A stretch of 64,000 nucleotides of DNA from Flavobacterium commune (GTDB lineage Bacteria > Bacteroidota > Bacteroidia > Flavobacteriales > Flavobacteriaceae), in contig NZ_CP017774.1 in the NCBI RefSeq assembly GCF_001857965.1, forward strand, positions 1,054,001 through 1,118,000. The letters run 5' to 3'. Shown here piece after piece: positions 1 through 8,809 of the stretch. Each line of letters opens with the position of its first letter. The stretch's first letter is position 1. Under the pieces are notes generated by a model. It saw only the letters and a list, made by a program, of their open reading frames with translations, made no database searches and was not told the DNA's origin. Position numbers and translations under genes: made by a program.

Positions 1-872
1 TTGATTGTTTTCTGAAGGCAACCCAAAAACTAGGAATTACAGTCCTGACCGGACAAAGCGTACAATCGATTTTCAGTCCCGAAGTCTCGGGAGAATCGGT
101 CTGGAAAATAGACACTCAAAACCAACAATTTATTTGCGAAAAATTAGTAATGGCAACAGGCAGTAATCCTAAGATTTGGGAAATGCTGCAACAAAAAGGT
201 CATGCCGTTGTGAGTCCTGTACCTTCCCTATTTACTTTTAATATCAAAGATTCCCGAATTAAGGAATTACCAGGTGTTTCGGCACAGGTTTCTGTAAAAG
301 TAAAAGACACTAAACTCACTTCAACCGGTCCTTTGTTAATCACTCATTGGGGTATGAGCGGACCGGCTATATTAAAATTATCGGCTTGGGGTGCACGCAT
401 TTTACACGATAAAAATTATCAATTCACGATTTTTGTGAATTGGCTCAACGACATTGAAACCAGCGAAGCTGAAAAAATCCTGAAAGACCTAAAACAGGAA
501 CATGCTAAAAAAACGGTTTCAAAAAAATCTCCTTTTGAAATTACTAATCGACTATGGGAAAGCTTAGTTCTTGCTTCCGGTATTTCCACCGAAACCAAGT
601 GGGCCGATTTATCGAAAACTCAATTACAAAATCTGGCCAAACAATTAACCAATGCTACTTTTCAAGTCAATGGAAAAAGTACTTTTAAAGAAGAATTTGT
701 AACTGCAGGTGGAATTGATTTAAAAGAAATCAATTTCAAAACCATGGAAAGCAAATTACATGAAAATCTTTATTTTGCTGGTGAAATCGTTAATATTGAT
801 GCTATTACAGGTGGATTTAATTTCCAGAATGCCTGGACCAGTGGGTTTATTTTGGCGAATGGAATTTCTTAA
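1..872 (+). CDS. HI0933/YhiN-type FAD-dependent oxidoreductase, 5' partial
   Basis: The gene runs in from the left edge. The reading frame is open from base 3, so the ATG at 150 is internal and not the start. What remains is the C-terminal part of a flavoprotein of the HI0933/YhiN family (often named aminoacetone oxidase-like). Seen: an ATGS segment at the end of the first Rossmann part, HWGMSGPAILKLS in the middle insertion domain, AGGIDLKEIN, and the closing FAGEIVNIDAITGGFNFQ stretch that contacts FAD in this family. Members are cytoplasmic, and their physiological substrate is not settled. It is 21 bp upstream of the next gene and could share its transcript. The family call is firm and the substrate unknown. 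Confidence 0.88.
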   Translation, partial: DCFLKATQKLGITVLTGQSVQSIFSPEVSGESVWKIDTQNQQFICEKLVMATGSNPKIWEMLQQKGHAVVSPVPSLFTFNIKDSRIKELPGVSAQVSVKVKDTKLTSTGPLLITHWGMSGPAILKLSAWGARILHDKNYQFTIFVNWLNDIETSEAEKILKDLKQEHAKKTVSKKSPFEITNRLWESLVLASGISTETKWADLSKTQLQNLAKQLTNATFQVNGKSTFKEEFVTAGGIDLKEINFKTMESKLHENLYFAGEIVNIDAITGGFNFQNAWTSGFILANGIS

Positions 873-893
873 ATATAACTAATCCCTTTTAAA

Positions 894-1247
894 ATGGAAG
901 AAGTAGAAGAATATATTAACACATTTCCCATTGAAATTCAAAAAATAGCACAAGAAATAAGAAACATTATTAAAAATGAAGCTCCGGATTGTGTTGAAAG
1001 AATTTCTTATGGAATGCCGGCTTACAAAACATTCGGAAAGCCATTAGTCTATTTTGCTGCCTACAAAAATCACATTGGTTTATATGCAACTCCTTCAGGA
1101 CATACACAATTTTCTGAAGCATTATCAAAATACAAGCAAGGCAAAGGTTCTGTTCAATTTCCTCTTGATGCGCCTATCCCTTATGAACTAATCAGAAAAA
1201 TAGTTGCATTTCGTGTAAAAGAAAATATGGAAAAATTCAAGAAATAA
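894..1247 (+). CDS. DUF1801 family protein (YdhG-like)
   Basis: A 117-residue cytoplasmic protein of the DUF1801 / YdhG family. Characteristic parts are an N-terminal helix (EEYINTFP), then RISYGMPAYKTFGKPLVYFAAYK, a GLYATPSG turn, GSVQFPLDAPIP, and a basic C-terminal helix. Relatives have been proposed as frataxin-like intracellular iron chaperones in Gram-positive bacteria, but most are uncharacterised, so an iron role here is only an inference. It lies between a flavoprotein and a YdeI-type gene on the same strand with short gaps (21 and 23 bp), which suggests co-transcription. Confidence 0.8.
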   Translation: MEEVEEYINTFPIEIQKIAQEIRNIIKNEAPDCVERISYGMPAYKTFGKPLVYFAAYKNHIGLYATPSGHTQFSEALSKYKQGKGSVQFPLDAPIPYELIRKIVAFRVKENMEKFKK

Positions 1248-1270
1248 AGTCTTATAACCAACATCAAATA

Positions 1271-1747
1271 ATGGAAAAACCTTTAATCAGTAAAGAATAT
1301 CTTTTAGAAAAATTCCCGGGAAAAGGAGGTTGGACATACGCAGCAATTCCAGAAATACTACAAGATAAAAAAACTCCTTTTGGTTGGGTAAAAGTTCGTG
1401 GAAGTATTGACGATTACGAATTAAAAAATTACAAACTCATGCCCATGGGAAACGGAAAATTATTTCTTCCGCTAAAAGCTGCAGTTCGAAAAAAAATAGG
1501 AAAACAAGCCGGAGATTATGTAAAAGTGATTTTATACAAAGACGAAAATCCTTTGGAAATTCCAAATGAACTAGAACTCTGCCTCAAAGATGAACCATTG
1601 GCTTATGAAACTTTTATCAACTTAAAAGAAGGTGAACAAAAAGCATTTATTGATTGGATTTATTCGGCAAAAAAGGATGAAACCAAAGTAGAACGAATAG
1701 CAAATACTATAAACAAAGTGATAAAAGGAGAAAAATTACACCCCTAA
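1271..1747 (+). CDS. YdeI/OmpD-associated family protein with N-terminal DUF1905
   Basis: A 158-residue protein in two parts. Residues about 1-95 look like DUF1905, with GGWTYAAIP, FGWVKVRGSID and LPLKAAVRKKIGKQAGDYVKV. Residues about 100-155 look like the YdeI/OmpD-associated helix pair, with FINLKEGEQKAFIDWI and KKDETKVERIANTI. The combination is common in soil bacteria and in Flavobacterium. The biochemical role is unknown, although some YdeI relatives are linked to resistance to antimicrobial peptides. No signal peptide is seen. It is probably the last gene of the short cluster, with a 109-bp gap before the next gene. Confidence 0.78.
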   Translation: MEKPLISKEYLLEKFPGKGGWTYAAIPEILQDKKTPFGWVKVRGSIDDYELKNYKLMPMGNGKLFLPLKAAVRKKIGKQAGDYVKVILYKDENPLEIPNELELCLKDEPLAYETFINLKEGEQKAFIDWIYSAKKDETKVERIANTINKVIKGEKLHP

Positions 1748-1856
1748 TACTTTTTAAAAATCAGATTTTAAATCATCATAATTAACAAGTATTTACATAA
1801 TTTTTAACTTTTTAAGACCAATAACTTTACTACTTTTACCTCAAAGTAGTATTTGT

Positions 1857-2597
1857 ATGAAAAAACTAGCTGTCATTTTATTGATTACGATTGTTCAATT
1901 TAGTTTTTCACAATCCAGAAAAGTAATCAATGGTAGTGTTTTCTCTCAAAATCTACTCATCCCAGACGCTGAAATCATCAACCTTTCTACAGAACGAAGC
2001 ACAACTACCAATGCTAATGGTGAATTCTCAATTGCTGCAAAAATCAACGATAGCATCCTGATTTTCCATAAAGATTATGAATTGAAAGGGATCAAAATAA
2101 GCTCCGATGATCTTAACACAACCAAAATTAAAATAGAAATTACACGAAAAGCAGAAGAACTTAAAGAAGTAGTGGTTCATCAGGTTAATATTGATTGGAA
2201 ATTGGATAAAAAATGGGAGAAAGAAAAAAATCATGAAATTGCCATGGAAAAAAAAGCCAAAGCTTTAAAAAATTCGGGCGTATATAATGGAACGATTGAA
2301 AACGGAATGGATTTTGTCAAAATAGGAAAAATGATTTTTGGTGACCTATTCAAAGGAAAAAAAGAAAAAGCCGAGAATCCTGAAGCATTCAAAGAAATTG
2401 CTGCGGCTAACTTTGATCAAAAGTTCTATACCGAAACTTTACAATTAAAAAAAGAAGAAATGGAAGCCTTCCTTACTTTTTGCAATTTTGATCCCGAATC
2501 CAAAAAAATGTTATCCAAAAATTCGAACAATCTTGAATTAATGGATTTTTTATACAAAAAAAGCGTTGAATTCAAGAAAATCAACGCTCCGGAATAA
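1857..2597 (+). CDS. Secreted protein with carboxypeptidase-regulatory-like domain
   Basis: A 246-residue exported protein. Residues 1-18 form a signal peptide ending at about FSFSQ. Residues about 22-100 form a carboxypeptidase-D-regulatory-like beta-sandwich (VINGSVFSQNLLIPDAEIIN, then TTTNANGEFSI), the same fold as the N-terminal domain of SusC proteins. The remaining 140 residues are Lys/Glu-rich and helical and carry no motif I recognise. Flavobacteria encode many such proteins next to no obvious partner, so function is unknown. Its last 35 bases contain an inverted repeat that appears to serve as terminator of the convergent tspO gene. Confidence 0.75.
   Translation: MKKLAVILLITIVQFSFSQSRKVINGSVFSQNLLIPDAEIINLSTERSTTTNANGEFSIAAKINDSILIFHKDYELKGIKISSDDLNTTKIKIEITRKAEELKEVVVHQVNIDWKLDKKWEKEKNHEIAMEKKAKALKNSGVYNGTIENGMDFVKIGKMIFGDLFKGKKEKAENPEAFKEIAAANFDQKFYTETLQLKKEEMEAFLTFCNFDPESKKMLSKNSNNLELMDFLYKKSVEFKKINAPE
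2554..2588 (-). terminator. Rho-independent terminator for tspO, inside the end of the convergent gene
   Basis: Arms AGCGTTGA (2562-2569) and TCAACGCT (2581-2588) pair perfectly. On the minus strand the hairpin is followed by a run of T (the A-run at 2555-2561 on the plus strand). It sits about 90 bp past the tspO stop and overlaps the 3' end of the gene on the other strand. Confidence 0.5.
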
Positions 2598-2677
2598 ATC
2601 TTTTTATTGTTTTTTTGACATTAAACTATTGCAATTATTATTTAGTTATTGTCATTGATTTTTGCAATTGCAATTAC

Positions 2678-3154
2678 CTATCTGTTCAACCACCAAATAC
2701 TGGCATTCAACACAGCAGCAAAACTCACCCAAGCCAAATATGGAATCAACAAATAAGCAGCTATTTTATTGATTTTAGCAAATTGAATATAGGTTTCATA
2801 AATTAGCAACCACAAAAGAATAATTTCAATCCCGGCTAACATAGGGTTGTGCAATCCAAAAAACAGGTAGGACCACAAAGCATTCAATCCCAACTGGATG
2901 ATAAAAAACAACAAAGCTTTCTGAACAATTTCACTTTCGTAAGCAATTCGGTCCCAAACCAGTCCAGCAGCCACTCCCATCATCACGTATAGCAGAGACC
3001 AAACAGGAGCAAAAACCCAATTAGGCGGATTAAAACTTGGTTTCACTAATGTTGGATACCAATCTAAAATTGCCGAACTCGTAACAATACTGGAAGAATA
3101 TCCTACGCCTAGACAAATAGCAACTGCAACAATTATTTTAGTAATCTTATTCAT
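2678..3154 (-). CDS. tspO: TspO/MBR family membrane protein
   Basis: A five-helix membrane protein of the translocator/TspO family, which binds porphyrins and related ligands. Seen: WYPTLVKPSFNPPNWVFAPVW, the family's signature between helices 1 and 2, then LLYVMMGVAAGLVW, a LNALWSYLFFGL helix, and the closing LAWVSFAAVLNASIWWLN. I place the start at the internal ATG (3154, MNKITKI), because the longer frame adds six charged residues not usual in the family; this gives 158 residues, the normal size. It is a single gene convergent with its left neighbour. Flavobacterial TspO often lies near cryptochrome/photolyase genes, but none is present here. Confidence 0.9.
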   Translation of the reverse strand: MNKITKIIVAVAICLGVGYSSSIVTSSAILDWYPTLVKPSFNPPNWVFAPVWSLLYVMMGVAAGLVWDRIAYESEIVQKALLFFIIQLGLNALWSYLFFGLHNPMLAGIEIILLWLLIYETYIQFAKINKIAAYLLIPYLAWVSFAAVLNASIWWLNR

Positions 3155-3172
3155 TATTCTATTTTTTTCCAA

Positions 3173-3477
3173 AAATACTAAACTCTACACCGATTGAACA
3201 AATAATACAATCAACGTATATTCCTAGGCAATAGCACTTAATTTTTTTTGCCACAAATTACACAAATAAACACAAATTATACCTCATTTTAATTACACGA
3301 ATCATTAAAGCAGATTGAAATTTGTGTCATTCGACTTTAATCATTTGATTAGAATTAGTGACAATTGGTGTAATTGCTTCGCCAATTCGCTATCTCTCGG
3401 GTCGTGTCCAACTTTTTTTAAAAGCGAACACCTTGCATATAATTCAAAAAAGTATCTTTGCGCAAATTTTATCATTC
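3173..3477. repeat. Intergenic region with degenerate ACAAATT-type repeat
   Basis: A 305-bp gap. Bases about 3249-3280 hold three loose copies of CACAAATTAnAC-type units (ccacaaattacacaaat, then cacaaattat). Complementary tracts follow at about 3319-3333 (aaatttgtgtcattc) and 3357-3372. Together they form a long imperfect inverted repeat of the kind scattered between genes in Flavobacterium. The right end holds the mvaD promoter. No gene is supported here. Confidence 0.45.
3433..3460 (+). promoter_or_regulatory. Bacteroidota-type promoter of mvaD
   Basis: TTG at 3433-3435, a 17-bp spacer and TATCTTTG at 3453-3460 match the Bacteroidota primary-sigma consensus (TTG, 17-19 bp, TAnnTTTG). The ATG at 3478 follows 17 bp later, leaving a very short leader. 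Confidence 0.75.
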
Positions 3478-4560
3478 ATGTTTACAGCAAACGATTTTAT
3501 TCCAACTTCCTATTCAGAATCTATAGAAAGTGGTAATTTTCAATGGAGCGCACCCAGCAATATTGCTTTGGTGAAATATTGGGGGAAAAAAGCGAATCAA
3601 ATTCCAGCTAATCCTTCGGTGAGTTTTACGTTGAACAACTGTAAAACGATTACCAAATTGGCTTTCGCCAAAAAACAGAATACGGATAATTTCTCTTTCG
3701 ATTTGTTTTTTGAAGGAAAACCAAAAGAAGATTTCAAGCCAAAAATCCAAAAATTCTTTGAAAGAATCGAAATTTATTTGCCGTTTTTGAAAGATTATCA
3801 TTTTACAATAGATACTCAAAACACCTTTCCGCACAGTTCAGGAATTGCTTCTTCAGCATCAGGTATGGCAGCTTTAGCGATGAACTTAATGAGTCTGGAA
3901 AAAGCTTTGAACCCTGCAATGACTGAAGATTATTTTTATCAAAAAGCATCGCTATTAGCACGATTGGGTTCAGGAAGTGCCTGCCGAAGCGTAAAAGGTC
4001 AAGTGGTAACTTGGGGACAGCAAAGAAACATTAAAAGGAGTTCGGATTTATATGGCGTGGAATTTCCATATAACATTCACGAAAATTTCAAAAACTATCA
4101 AGATACTATTTTGCTGGTTGACAAAGGAGAAAAACAAGTTTCGAGTACTGTAGGTCACGACCTGATGCACAATCATCCTTTTGCCGAAAGACGATTTGCA
4201 CAGGCACATGAAAATCTGGACAAATTAATTGTAATTTTTGAAAATGGTAATCTGGAAGAATTCATTAAAATAGTCGAAAGTGAAGCCCTGACTTTACACG
4301 CCATGATGATGACATCAATGCCTTATTTTATTTTAATGAAACCAAATACATTGGAAATTATCAATAAAATTTGGAAATTCAGAAATGAGACCCAAATACC
4401 GGTTTGTTTTACTCTTGATGCCGGTGCTAATGTGCATGTTTTATACCCAAATAAAGATAAAGAAAGCGTTTTGCAATTTATTAAGGACGAATTAGTTGGC
4501 TATTGTCAAAATGGGCAGTACCTTTGTGACGAAATTGGAACAGGTGCTATGCAATTGTAA
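3478..4560 (+). CDS. mvaD: Diphosphomevalonate decarboxylase
   Basis: This GHMP-superfamily enzyme converts mevalonate 5-diphosphate to isopentenyl diphosphate with ATP. Seen: SAPSNIALVKYWGKK near the N-terminus (the decarboxylase signature), SVSFTLNNCKT, the phosphate-binding HSSGIASSASGMAALAM loop, SGSACRSVKGQVVTWG, and CFTLDAGANVHVLYP near the C-terminus. I start it at 3478 because a good promoter ends at 3460 and the 40 residues encoded upstream do not resemble the family; this gives 360 residues. It heads a cluster with mevalonate kinase 557 bp downstream, interrupted by a toxin-antitoxin pair. Confidence 0.93.
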   Translation: MFTANDFIPTSYSESIESGNFQWSAPSNIALVKYWGKKANQIPANPSVSFTLNNCKTITKLAFAKKQNTDNFSFDLFFEGKPKEDFKPKIQKFFERIEIYLPFLKDYHFTIDTQNTFPHSSGIASSASGMAALAMNLMSLEKALNPAMTEDYFYQKASLLARLGSGSACRSVKGQVVTWGQQRNIKRSSDLYGVEFPYNIHENFKNYQDTILLVDKGEKQVSSTVGHDLMHNHPFAERRFAQAHENLDKLIVIFENGNLEEFIKIVESEALTLHAMMMTSMPYFILMKPNTLEIINKIWKFRNETQIPVCFTLDAGANVHVLYPNKDKESVLQFIKDELVGYCQNGQYLCDEIGTGAMQL

Positions 4561-4586
4561 TTTTTGTATCTTTAGTAAAATTTTAG

Positions 4587-4808
4587 ATGATGAATATTCA
4601 ATTAGAAAAGTTAGAATTGATAAAATTATTGGCTGAAACCAATGATGAGTCTATTATTGCATCCATTAAAAACATTTTTAATTCAAAGAAAAAAGATTTT
4701 TGGGATGATTTGACTGAAGAGCAACAAAATACAATAAACGAATCTTTAGAAGAATATAAAAAAGGTGATTTTTCTTCTTTTGATGATTTTATAAAACTAC
4801 ATCTTTAG
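4587..4808 (+). CDS. Antitoxin of a RelE/ParE-type module
   Basis: A 73-residue acidic protein without export signal. It has a helical start (QLEKLELIKLLAETND), a middle SIKNIF segment and an acidic WDDLTEEQQNTINESLEEYKKGDF tail. This layout is typical of small Bacteroidota antitoxins encoded just before RelE/ParE toxins, where the tail wraps the toxin. The stop is 2 bp before the toxin ATG. Either of two adjacent Met codons could start it (4587 or 4590). A TATCTTTA sequence at 4567-4574 may be a private -7 element, without a clear -33 partner. The assignment rests mainly on context. Confidence 0.7.
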   Translation: MMNIQLEKLELIKLLAETNDESIIASIKNIFNSKKKDFWDDLTEEQQNTINESLEEYKKGDFSSFDDFIKLHL

Positions 4809-4810
4809 AG

Positions 4811-5113
4811 ATGAAAAGGGAGGTTGTAATTACTCCTAGAGCTAAAATGGAAGTTGAAGAAATTTTTAACTACTTGGAAACAAAATGGAATAATGAAGTA
4901 AAAAGAAAATTTTCAAATAAGATTAATTCCACAATACAATTAATTGTTGAAAATCCAGAATTATTTCCAATTTCGAGCATAAATAAAAAAATTAGAAAAG
5001 TTGTTATTAGTAAACAAACCAGTTTGTTTTATCATTACAACATCAAACATATTGTTATTGTTTCTGTTTTTGACACCAGACAAAACCCAAATAAATTGAA
5101 AGACTTAAAATAA
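4811..5113 (+). CDS. RelE/ParE superfamily toxin
   Basis: A 100-residue basic protein matching the RelE/ParE toxin fold: a first strand (VVITPRAKMEVEEIFNYLETKW), a helical pair (VKRKFSNKINSTIQLIVENPELFP), then strands KKIRKVVISKQTSLFYHYN and HIVIVSVFDTRQNP. The RQNP ending is common in ParE/RelE toxins of Bacteroidota. RelE members cut mRNA on the ribosome and ParE members poison gyrase, and the sequence alone does not tell which applies. It starts 2 bp after the antitoxin stop and ends 4 bp before mevalonate kinase, so all three are probably on one mRNA. Confidence 0.85.
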   Translation: MKREVVITPRAKMEVEEIFNYLETKWNNEVKRKFSNKINSTIQLIVENPELFPISSINKKIRKVVISKQTSLFYHYNIKHIVIVSVFDTRQNPNKLKDLK

Positions 5114-5117
5114 AAAT

Positions 5118-6056
5118 ATGAAAGGACCTTTATTTTACTCAAAAATATTACTCTTTGGAGAATATGGAATTATTCGTGATTCTAAAGGATTGTCTATTCC
5201 TTATAATTTTTATAATGGTGCATTGAAAAAAGAAGAGAATCCTTCTGCCGAAGCCATTGCTTCTAACGCCAGTTTAAAACGTTTTGCTAATTATTTAGAA
5301 ACCTTAGAAAACGAACAAACAAATTTAGTTTCTTTTGATTTAAAGTCTTTAAAAAATGATATTGATACTGGAATGTATTTTGATTCCAGTATTCCGCAAG
5401 GTTATGGTGTAGGAAGTAGCGGAGCGTTAGTTGCTGCTATTTACGATAAATATGCCAATAATAAAATCACTATTCTGGAAAATTTAACCCGTGAAAAATT
5501 ATTGCAGTTAAAAAATATATTTTCTCAAATGGAGAGTTTTTTCCATGGAAAAAGCTCCGGATTAGATCCTTTAAACAGCTATTTGAGTATCCCGATTTTG
5601 ATTAATTCAAAAGATCATATTGAAGCAACCGGAATCCCAAATCAAAGTTTTGACGGTAAAGGTGCGGTGTTCTTATTAGATTCAGGAATTATAGGCGAAA
5701 CTGCTCCTATGATCAATATTTTCATGGAAAACTTAAAAGACAAAGGTTTCCGTGCAATGCTGAAAAATCAGTTTGTAAAATATACCGATGCCTGTGTGGA
5801 AAACTTTTTACACGGTGATATGAAATCCTTATTTACCAACACCAAAAAATTATCTAAAGTAGTTTTAAACCATTTTAAACCTATGATTCCGGAGCAATTT
5901 CATGAAATTTGGCAAAAAGGAATTGAAACAAATGATTACTATTTAAAACTTTGCGGTTCTGGCGGTGGCGGTTATATTCTTGGTTTTACTGAAGATATAG
6001 AACGTGCTAAAGCTTCATTGAAAGATTACAAATTAGAAGTGGTTTATCAATTCTAA
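5118..6056 (+). CDS. GHMP kinase, probable mevalonate kinase
   Basis: A 312-residue GHMP kinase. Seen: FYSKILLFGEYGII at the N-terminus (substrate side of mevalonate kinases), PQGYGVGSSGALVAAIYDKY (the GHMP phosphate-binding loop, residues about 94-113), SFFHGKSSGLDPLN, and the C-terminal LCGSGGGGYILGF motif. Mevalonate kinase phosphorylates mevalonate at the start of the isoprenoid branch. Its neighbour mvaD supports this role, but phosphomevalonate kinase is not excluded. The start lies 4 bp after the toxin stop, so its translation may be coupled to the toxin gene. Confidence 0.83.
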   Translation: MKGPLFYSKILLFGEYGIIRDSKGLSIPYNFYNGALKKEENPSAEAIASNASLKRFANYLETLENEQTNLVSFDLKSLKNDIDTGMYFDSSIPQGYGVGSSGALVAAIYDKYANNKITILENLTREKLLQLKNIFSQMESFFHGKSSGLDPLNSYLSIPILINSKDHIEATGIPNQSFDGKGAVFLLDSGIIGETAPMINIFMENLKDKGFRAMLKNQFVKYTDACVENFLHGDMKSLFTNTKKLSKVVLNHFKPMIPEQFHEIWQKGIETNDYYLKLCGSGGGGYILGFTEDIERAKASLKDYKLEVVYQF

Positions 6057-6215
6057 TTCCTTCTTACTTTATTCTTTTACTTGAAAAGTACTGGTTTTAC
6101 TTATTCTATAGCGTTTTTATTTCAGTAAACAACTTGACCAATTCCTACTTTTTGATAAGAAAAAACAGCGTATCTTTAAACTCCGTTTTCTATTTATCAA
6201 CTAAATAAGAACAAT

Positions 6216-7652
6216 ATGCTTAAAAATACTCTTCTCAAAAAACTTAGATTAGACAATGTTTTTATTCCATTGCTGGTAGTAGCTCTGTCATGTACCCTTT
6301 TAATAGCAAGCAATTATCTAACTATAAAAATTTTATCGGCATCGAGAGCGTACATCAATGGTGAATCTCATTATTCAAAAGGACAAAAAGATGCAACCCG
6401 TCATTTAACGACCTATCTTTTAACCAGTGACAGTAACGAATGGCAGTCATTTCAAAGAGAATTAAGTGTTCCTAAAGGAGATAAAATTGCTCGTTTAGGT
6501 TTGATTAACAATGCTCCTATTGAAACAATCGAAGCCGGACTTAGAGCCGGAAGAAATAACTCCGAGGATTTTGATGATTTAATATGGCTTTTTAAGAACT
6601 TTAGATCCGTTTCTTTTTTTGCAGAAGCAATAAAAGAATGGGAAAATGCCGATCTATCAATTGAGAAATTAGCTATTCTGGGACAAAATGTAAATCAGAA
6701 AATAACAGCTAAAAGTCTAACTAGTGCCGACAAAGAAAATATCCTAAAAAAAATCAACACATTAAGTATAGAGCTCAACCAAAACGAAAAAGCATTTTCT
6801 GAAAAATTGAGTTCGGGATCGCGTTCGATTAAAAATCTTCTTTTACTGATTAATATTTTCTTTTCATTAATTATCATAGGAAGTGTCAGTATTTATTATT
6901 GGGTAATCGTCACTAAACTAAAACGATCTAAGACAGAAACCGAAGAAACCAACAAGAGTTTAACGATAGTCAACAAAGAATTAGACCAATTTGTTTACAG
7001 TGCGTCTCATGATTTAAGATCACCTATTTCTTCTTTAAAAGGATTAATTGAAATCATGAACACCGAAAATAACGTGACCCAATTAAGGGCTTATTTGGCA
7101 CTAATGAATCAAAATCTGGATAAACAAGATCAATTTATAAAAGACATTATTGAGTATTCCAGAAATAAAAAAACAAAACTTGCTATCAAAAAAGTGAGCC
7201 TGATTCAAACAATAGAAGAAGCAATCAATCAAAACCAATTCAGACAGGAAACCAAAAAAATCAGCATTAACAAAACTCTGAATATTGACAATATTGACAG
7301 TGATGAATTAAAACTAAAAATCATCATCAATAATTTACTGACCAATGCCATCAAATATTCGGATTCGGGAAAAGAAAATTGCTACATTACCATCAATACC
7401 TATGCAGACGATCAGGGGAATAAAATTGTCATTTCGGATAATGGTATTGGTATAAAACCGGAATATCAAAACAAAATATTCGATATGTTTTTTGTAACCA
7501 ATAACAACAACAAAGGCACCGGTTTAGGTCTTTATTTGGTAAAAGATGCTATTAAAACACTAAACGGAACCATCGAAATTACATCAAAAATCAACATTGG
7601 AACAAAATTCACCATCAATTTACCCAAAAAATACGACCAATTAATCTCCTGA
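6216..7652 (+). CDS. Membrane sensor histidine kinase
   Basis: A 478-residue sensor kinase. It has a transmembrane helix at about residues 18-38, an extracytoplasmic helical sensor of about 165 residues, and a second helix at about 206-231. A short linker coiled coil (SKTETEETNKSLTIVNKELDQ) leads to HisKA with the phospho-accepting His265 in SASHDLRSPISSL. An ATPase domain follows, with N-box NNLLTNAIKYS (about 372), DNGIGI (about 408) and GTGLGLYLV (about 432). No response regulator is adjacent, so it is an orphan kinase whose partner lies elsewhere. A possible promoter is TATCTTTA at 6171-6178. Its position in the mevalonate/prenyltransferase cluster does not reveal its signal. Confidence 0.9.
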   Translation: MLKNTLLKKLRLDNVFIPLLVVALSCTLLIASNYLTIKILSASRAYINGESHYSKGQKDATRHLTTYLLTSDSNEWQSFQRELSVPKGDKIARLGLINNAPIETIEAGLRAGRNNSEDFDDLIWLFKNFRSVSFFAEAIKEWENADLSIEKLAILGQNVNQKITAKSLTSADKENILKKINTLSIELNQNEKAFSEKLSSGSRSIKNLLLLINIFFSLIIIGSVSIYYWVIVTKLKRSKTETEETNKSLTIVNKELDQFVYSASHDLRSPISSLKGLIEIMNTENNVTQLRAYLALMNQNLDKQDQFIKDIIEYSRNKKTKLAIKKVSLIQTIEEAINQNQFRQETKKISINKTLNIDNIDSDELKLKIIINNLLTNAIKYSDSGKENCYITINTYADDQGNKIVISDNGIGIKPEYQNKIFDMFFVTNNNNKGTGLGLYLVKDAIKTLNGTIEITSKINIGTKFTINLPKKYDQLIS

Positions 7653-7701
7653 TTGCGATACTAAAGTGCTTAATTTTTTAGTTATTTTAATTCAAATAAG
7701 C

Positions 7702-7730
7702 TTGTTTTAAAAAACAAACCCTTAAATTTG
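7702..7730 (+). promoter_or_regulatory. Bacteroidota-type promoter of the UbiA gene
   Basis: TTG at 7702-7704, 18-bp spacer, TAAATTTG at 7723-7730: a near-perfect match to the TTG / TAnnTTTG consensus, 34 bp before the ATG at 7765. Confidence 0.7.
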
Positions 7731-7764
7731 AATAAAGAACTTAAAAACTGACCGAAAACAAAAA

Positions 7765-8721
7765 ATGCTTAGTAGAAAAAACAAACTTTTAGCGTTAAAA
7801 ATCATTAGTTTGTTCTCTGTGGTTAGAGGTTACAACATTCCCATCATTATCTTGGCACAATATTTATCTGCCATATTTATCTTGGCTCCTGAGATAAGAG
7901 CATTAGATGTTTTGCTGGATTTTAGTTTATTTCTCATTGTTTTTGCCTCCACAGTAACTATTGCTTCGGGTTATATTATCAATAATTTTTATGATAGTAG
8001 AAAAGATTTAATTAACCGTCCTACTAAGTCAATGCTCGATCGATTAGTCAGTCAAAGCACCAAACTTAAAGTATATTTTTCACTTAACTTTATAGCAGCA
8101 TTAGTAGCAGCCTATCTATCATGGCGGGCTTTTTTATTTTTTTCAGCTTATATTTTCCTAATTTGGTTTTACTCTCACAAAATCAAAAAAATAGCTCTTA
8201 TAGGCAATCTTATGGCATCCATCCTAGCAGTAATGCCTTTTTTTGCGATATTATTATATTATTACACTAAACTTCCTTTTTATGAAATAGAAACATACAA
8301 AAGTCAATTTGTGGTGATTTCAGCTCATGCTACTTTTTTATTTTTATTATTACTTATCAGGGAAATGATTAAGGATTTAGAGAACATCAAAGGCGATTTA
8401 GTCGATAACTACCATACCATCCCGGTTTTATATGGTGAAACAACTTCAAAAAAAATCATCAGTTTCCTGAGTCTTCTAACCTTATTCCCTGTTTATATTT
8501 TAATCGAAATTTACGATGTAGGCTACATGGATATTTATTTCTATTCCTGTCTCATTATCTTGCTGTTTTTCTTGAAATATTTATGGAAATCGAATACTAA
8601 AGCTCAATTCTTATTACTGCACAACGTACTTAAATTCCTGATTGTTTCAGGAGTTTTCTGTATTATTCTAATCAATCCAAGTGTTTTATGGCACGGAAAA
8701 AAGCTGTTGCTTTCTTTTTGA
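7765..8721 (+). CDS. UbiA family prenyltransferase (geranylgeranylglycerol-phosphate geranylgeranyltransferase-like)
   Basis: A 318-residue polytopic membrane protein of the UbiA superfamily with about eight or nine hydrophobic helices. The first Asp-rich motif is NNFYDSRKDLINRPTK (from about residue 73), which binds the prenyl diphosphate through Mg2+. The second is IKDLENIKGDLVDNYHTIP (about 202). Flavobacterial members of this group are usually annotated as geranylgeranylglycerol-phosphate geranylgeranyltransferase, by similarity to archaeal lipid enzymes. The aromatic or glycerol-phosphate acceptor cannot be read from sequence. Location near the mevalonate genes fits an isoprenoid-using enzyme. 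It has its own promoter. Confidence 0.85.
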   Translation: MLSRKNKLLALKIISLFSVVRGYNIPIIILAQYLSAIFILAPEIRALDVLLDFSLFLIVFASTVTIASGYIINNFYDSRKDLINRPTKSMLDRLVSQSTKLKVYFSLNFIAALVAAYLSWRAFLFFSAYIFLIWFYSHKIKKIALIGNLMASILAVMPFFAILLYYYTKLPFYEIETYKSQFVVISAHATFLFLLLLIREMIKDLENIKGDLVDNYHTIPVLYGETTSKKIISFLSLLTLFPVYILIEIYDVGYMDIYFYSCLIILLFFLKYLWKSNTKAQFLLLHNVLKFLIVSGVFCIILINPSVLWHGKKLLLSF

Positions 8722-8809
8722 TTACAATTCTAATCAGAAGAAACAACTTATCAACGAGTTAGTTAATGTTTTATAATCAGCATTTATCAATTAGCTATTA
8801 TATAAATAC

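Noticed and set aside
3358..3477. Longer N-terminus for diphosphomevalonate decarboxylase
   Set aside because: The extra 40 codons cover the promoter, and the family starts at about the later Met.
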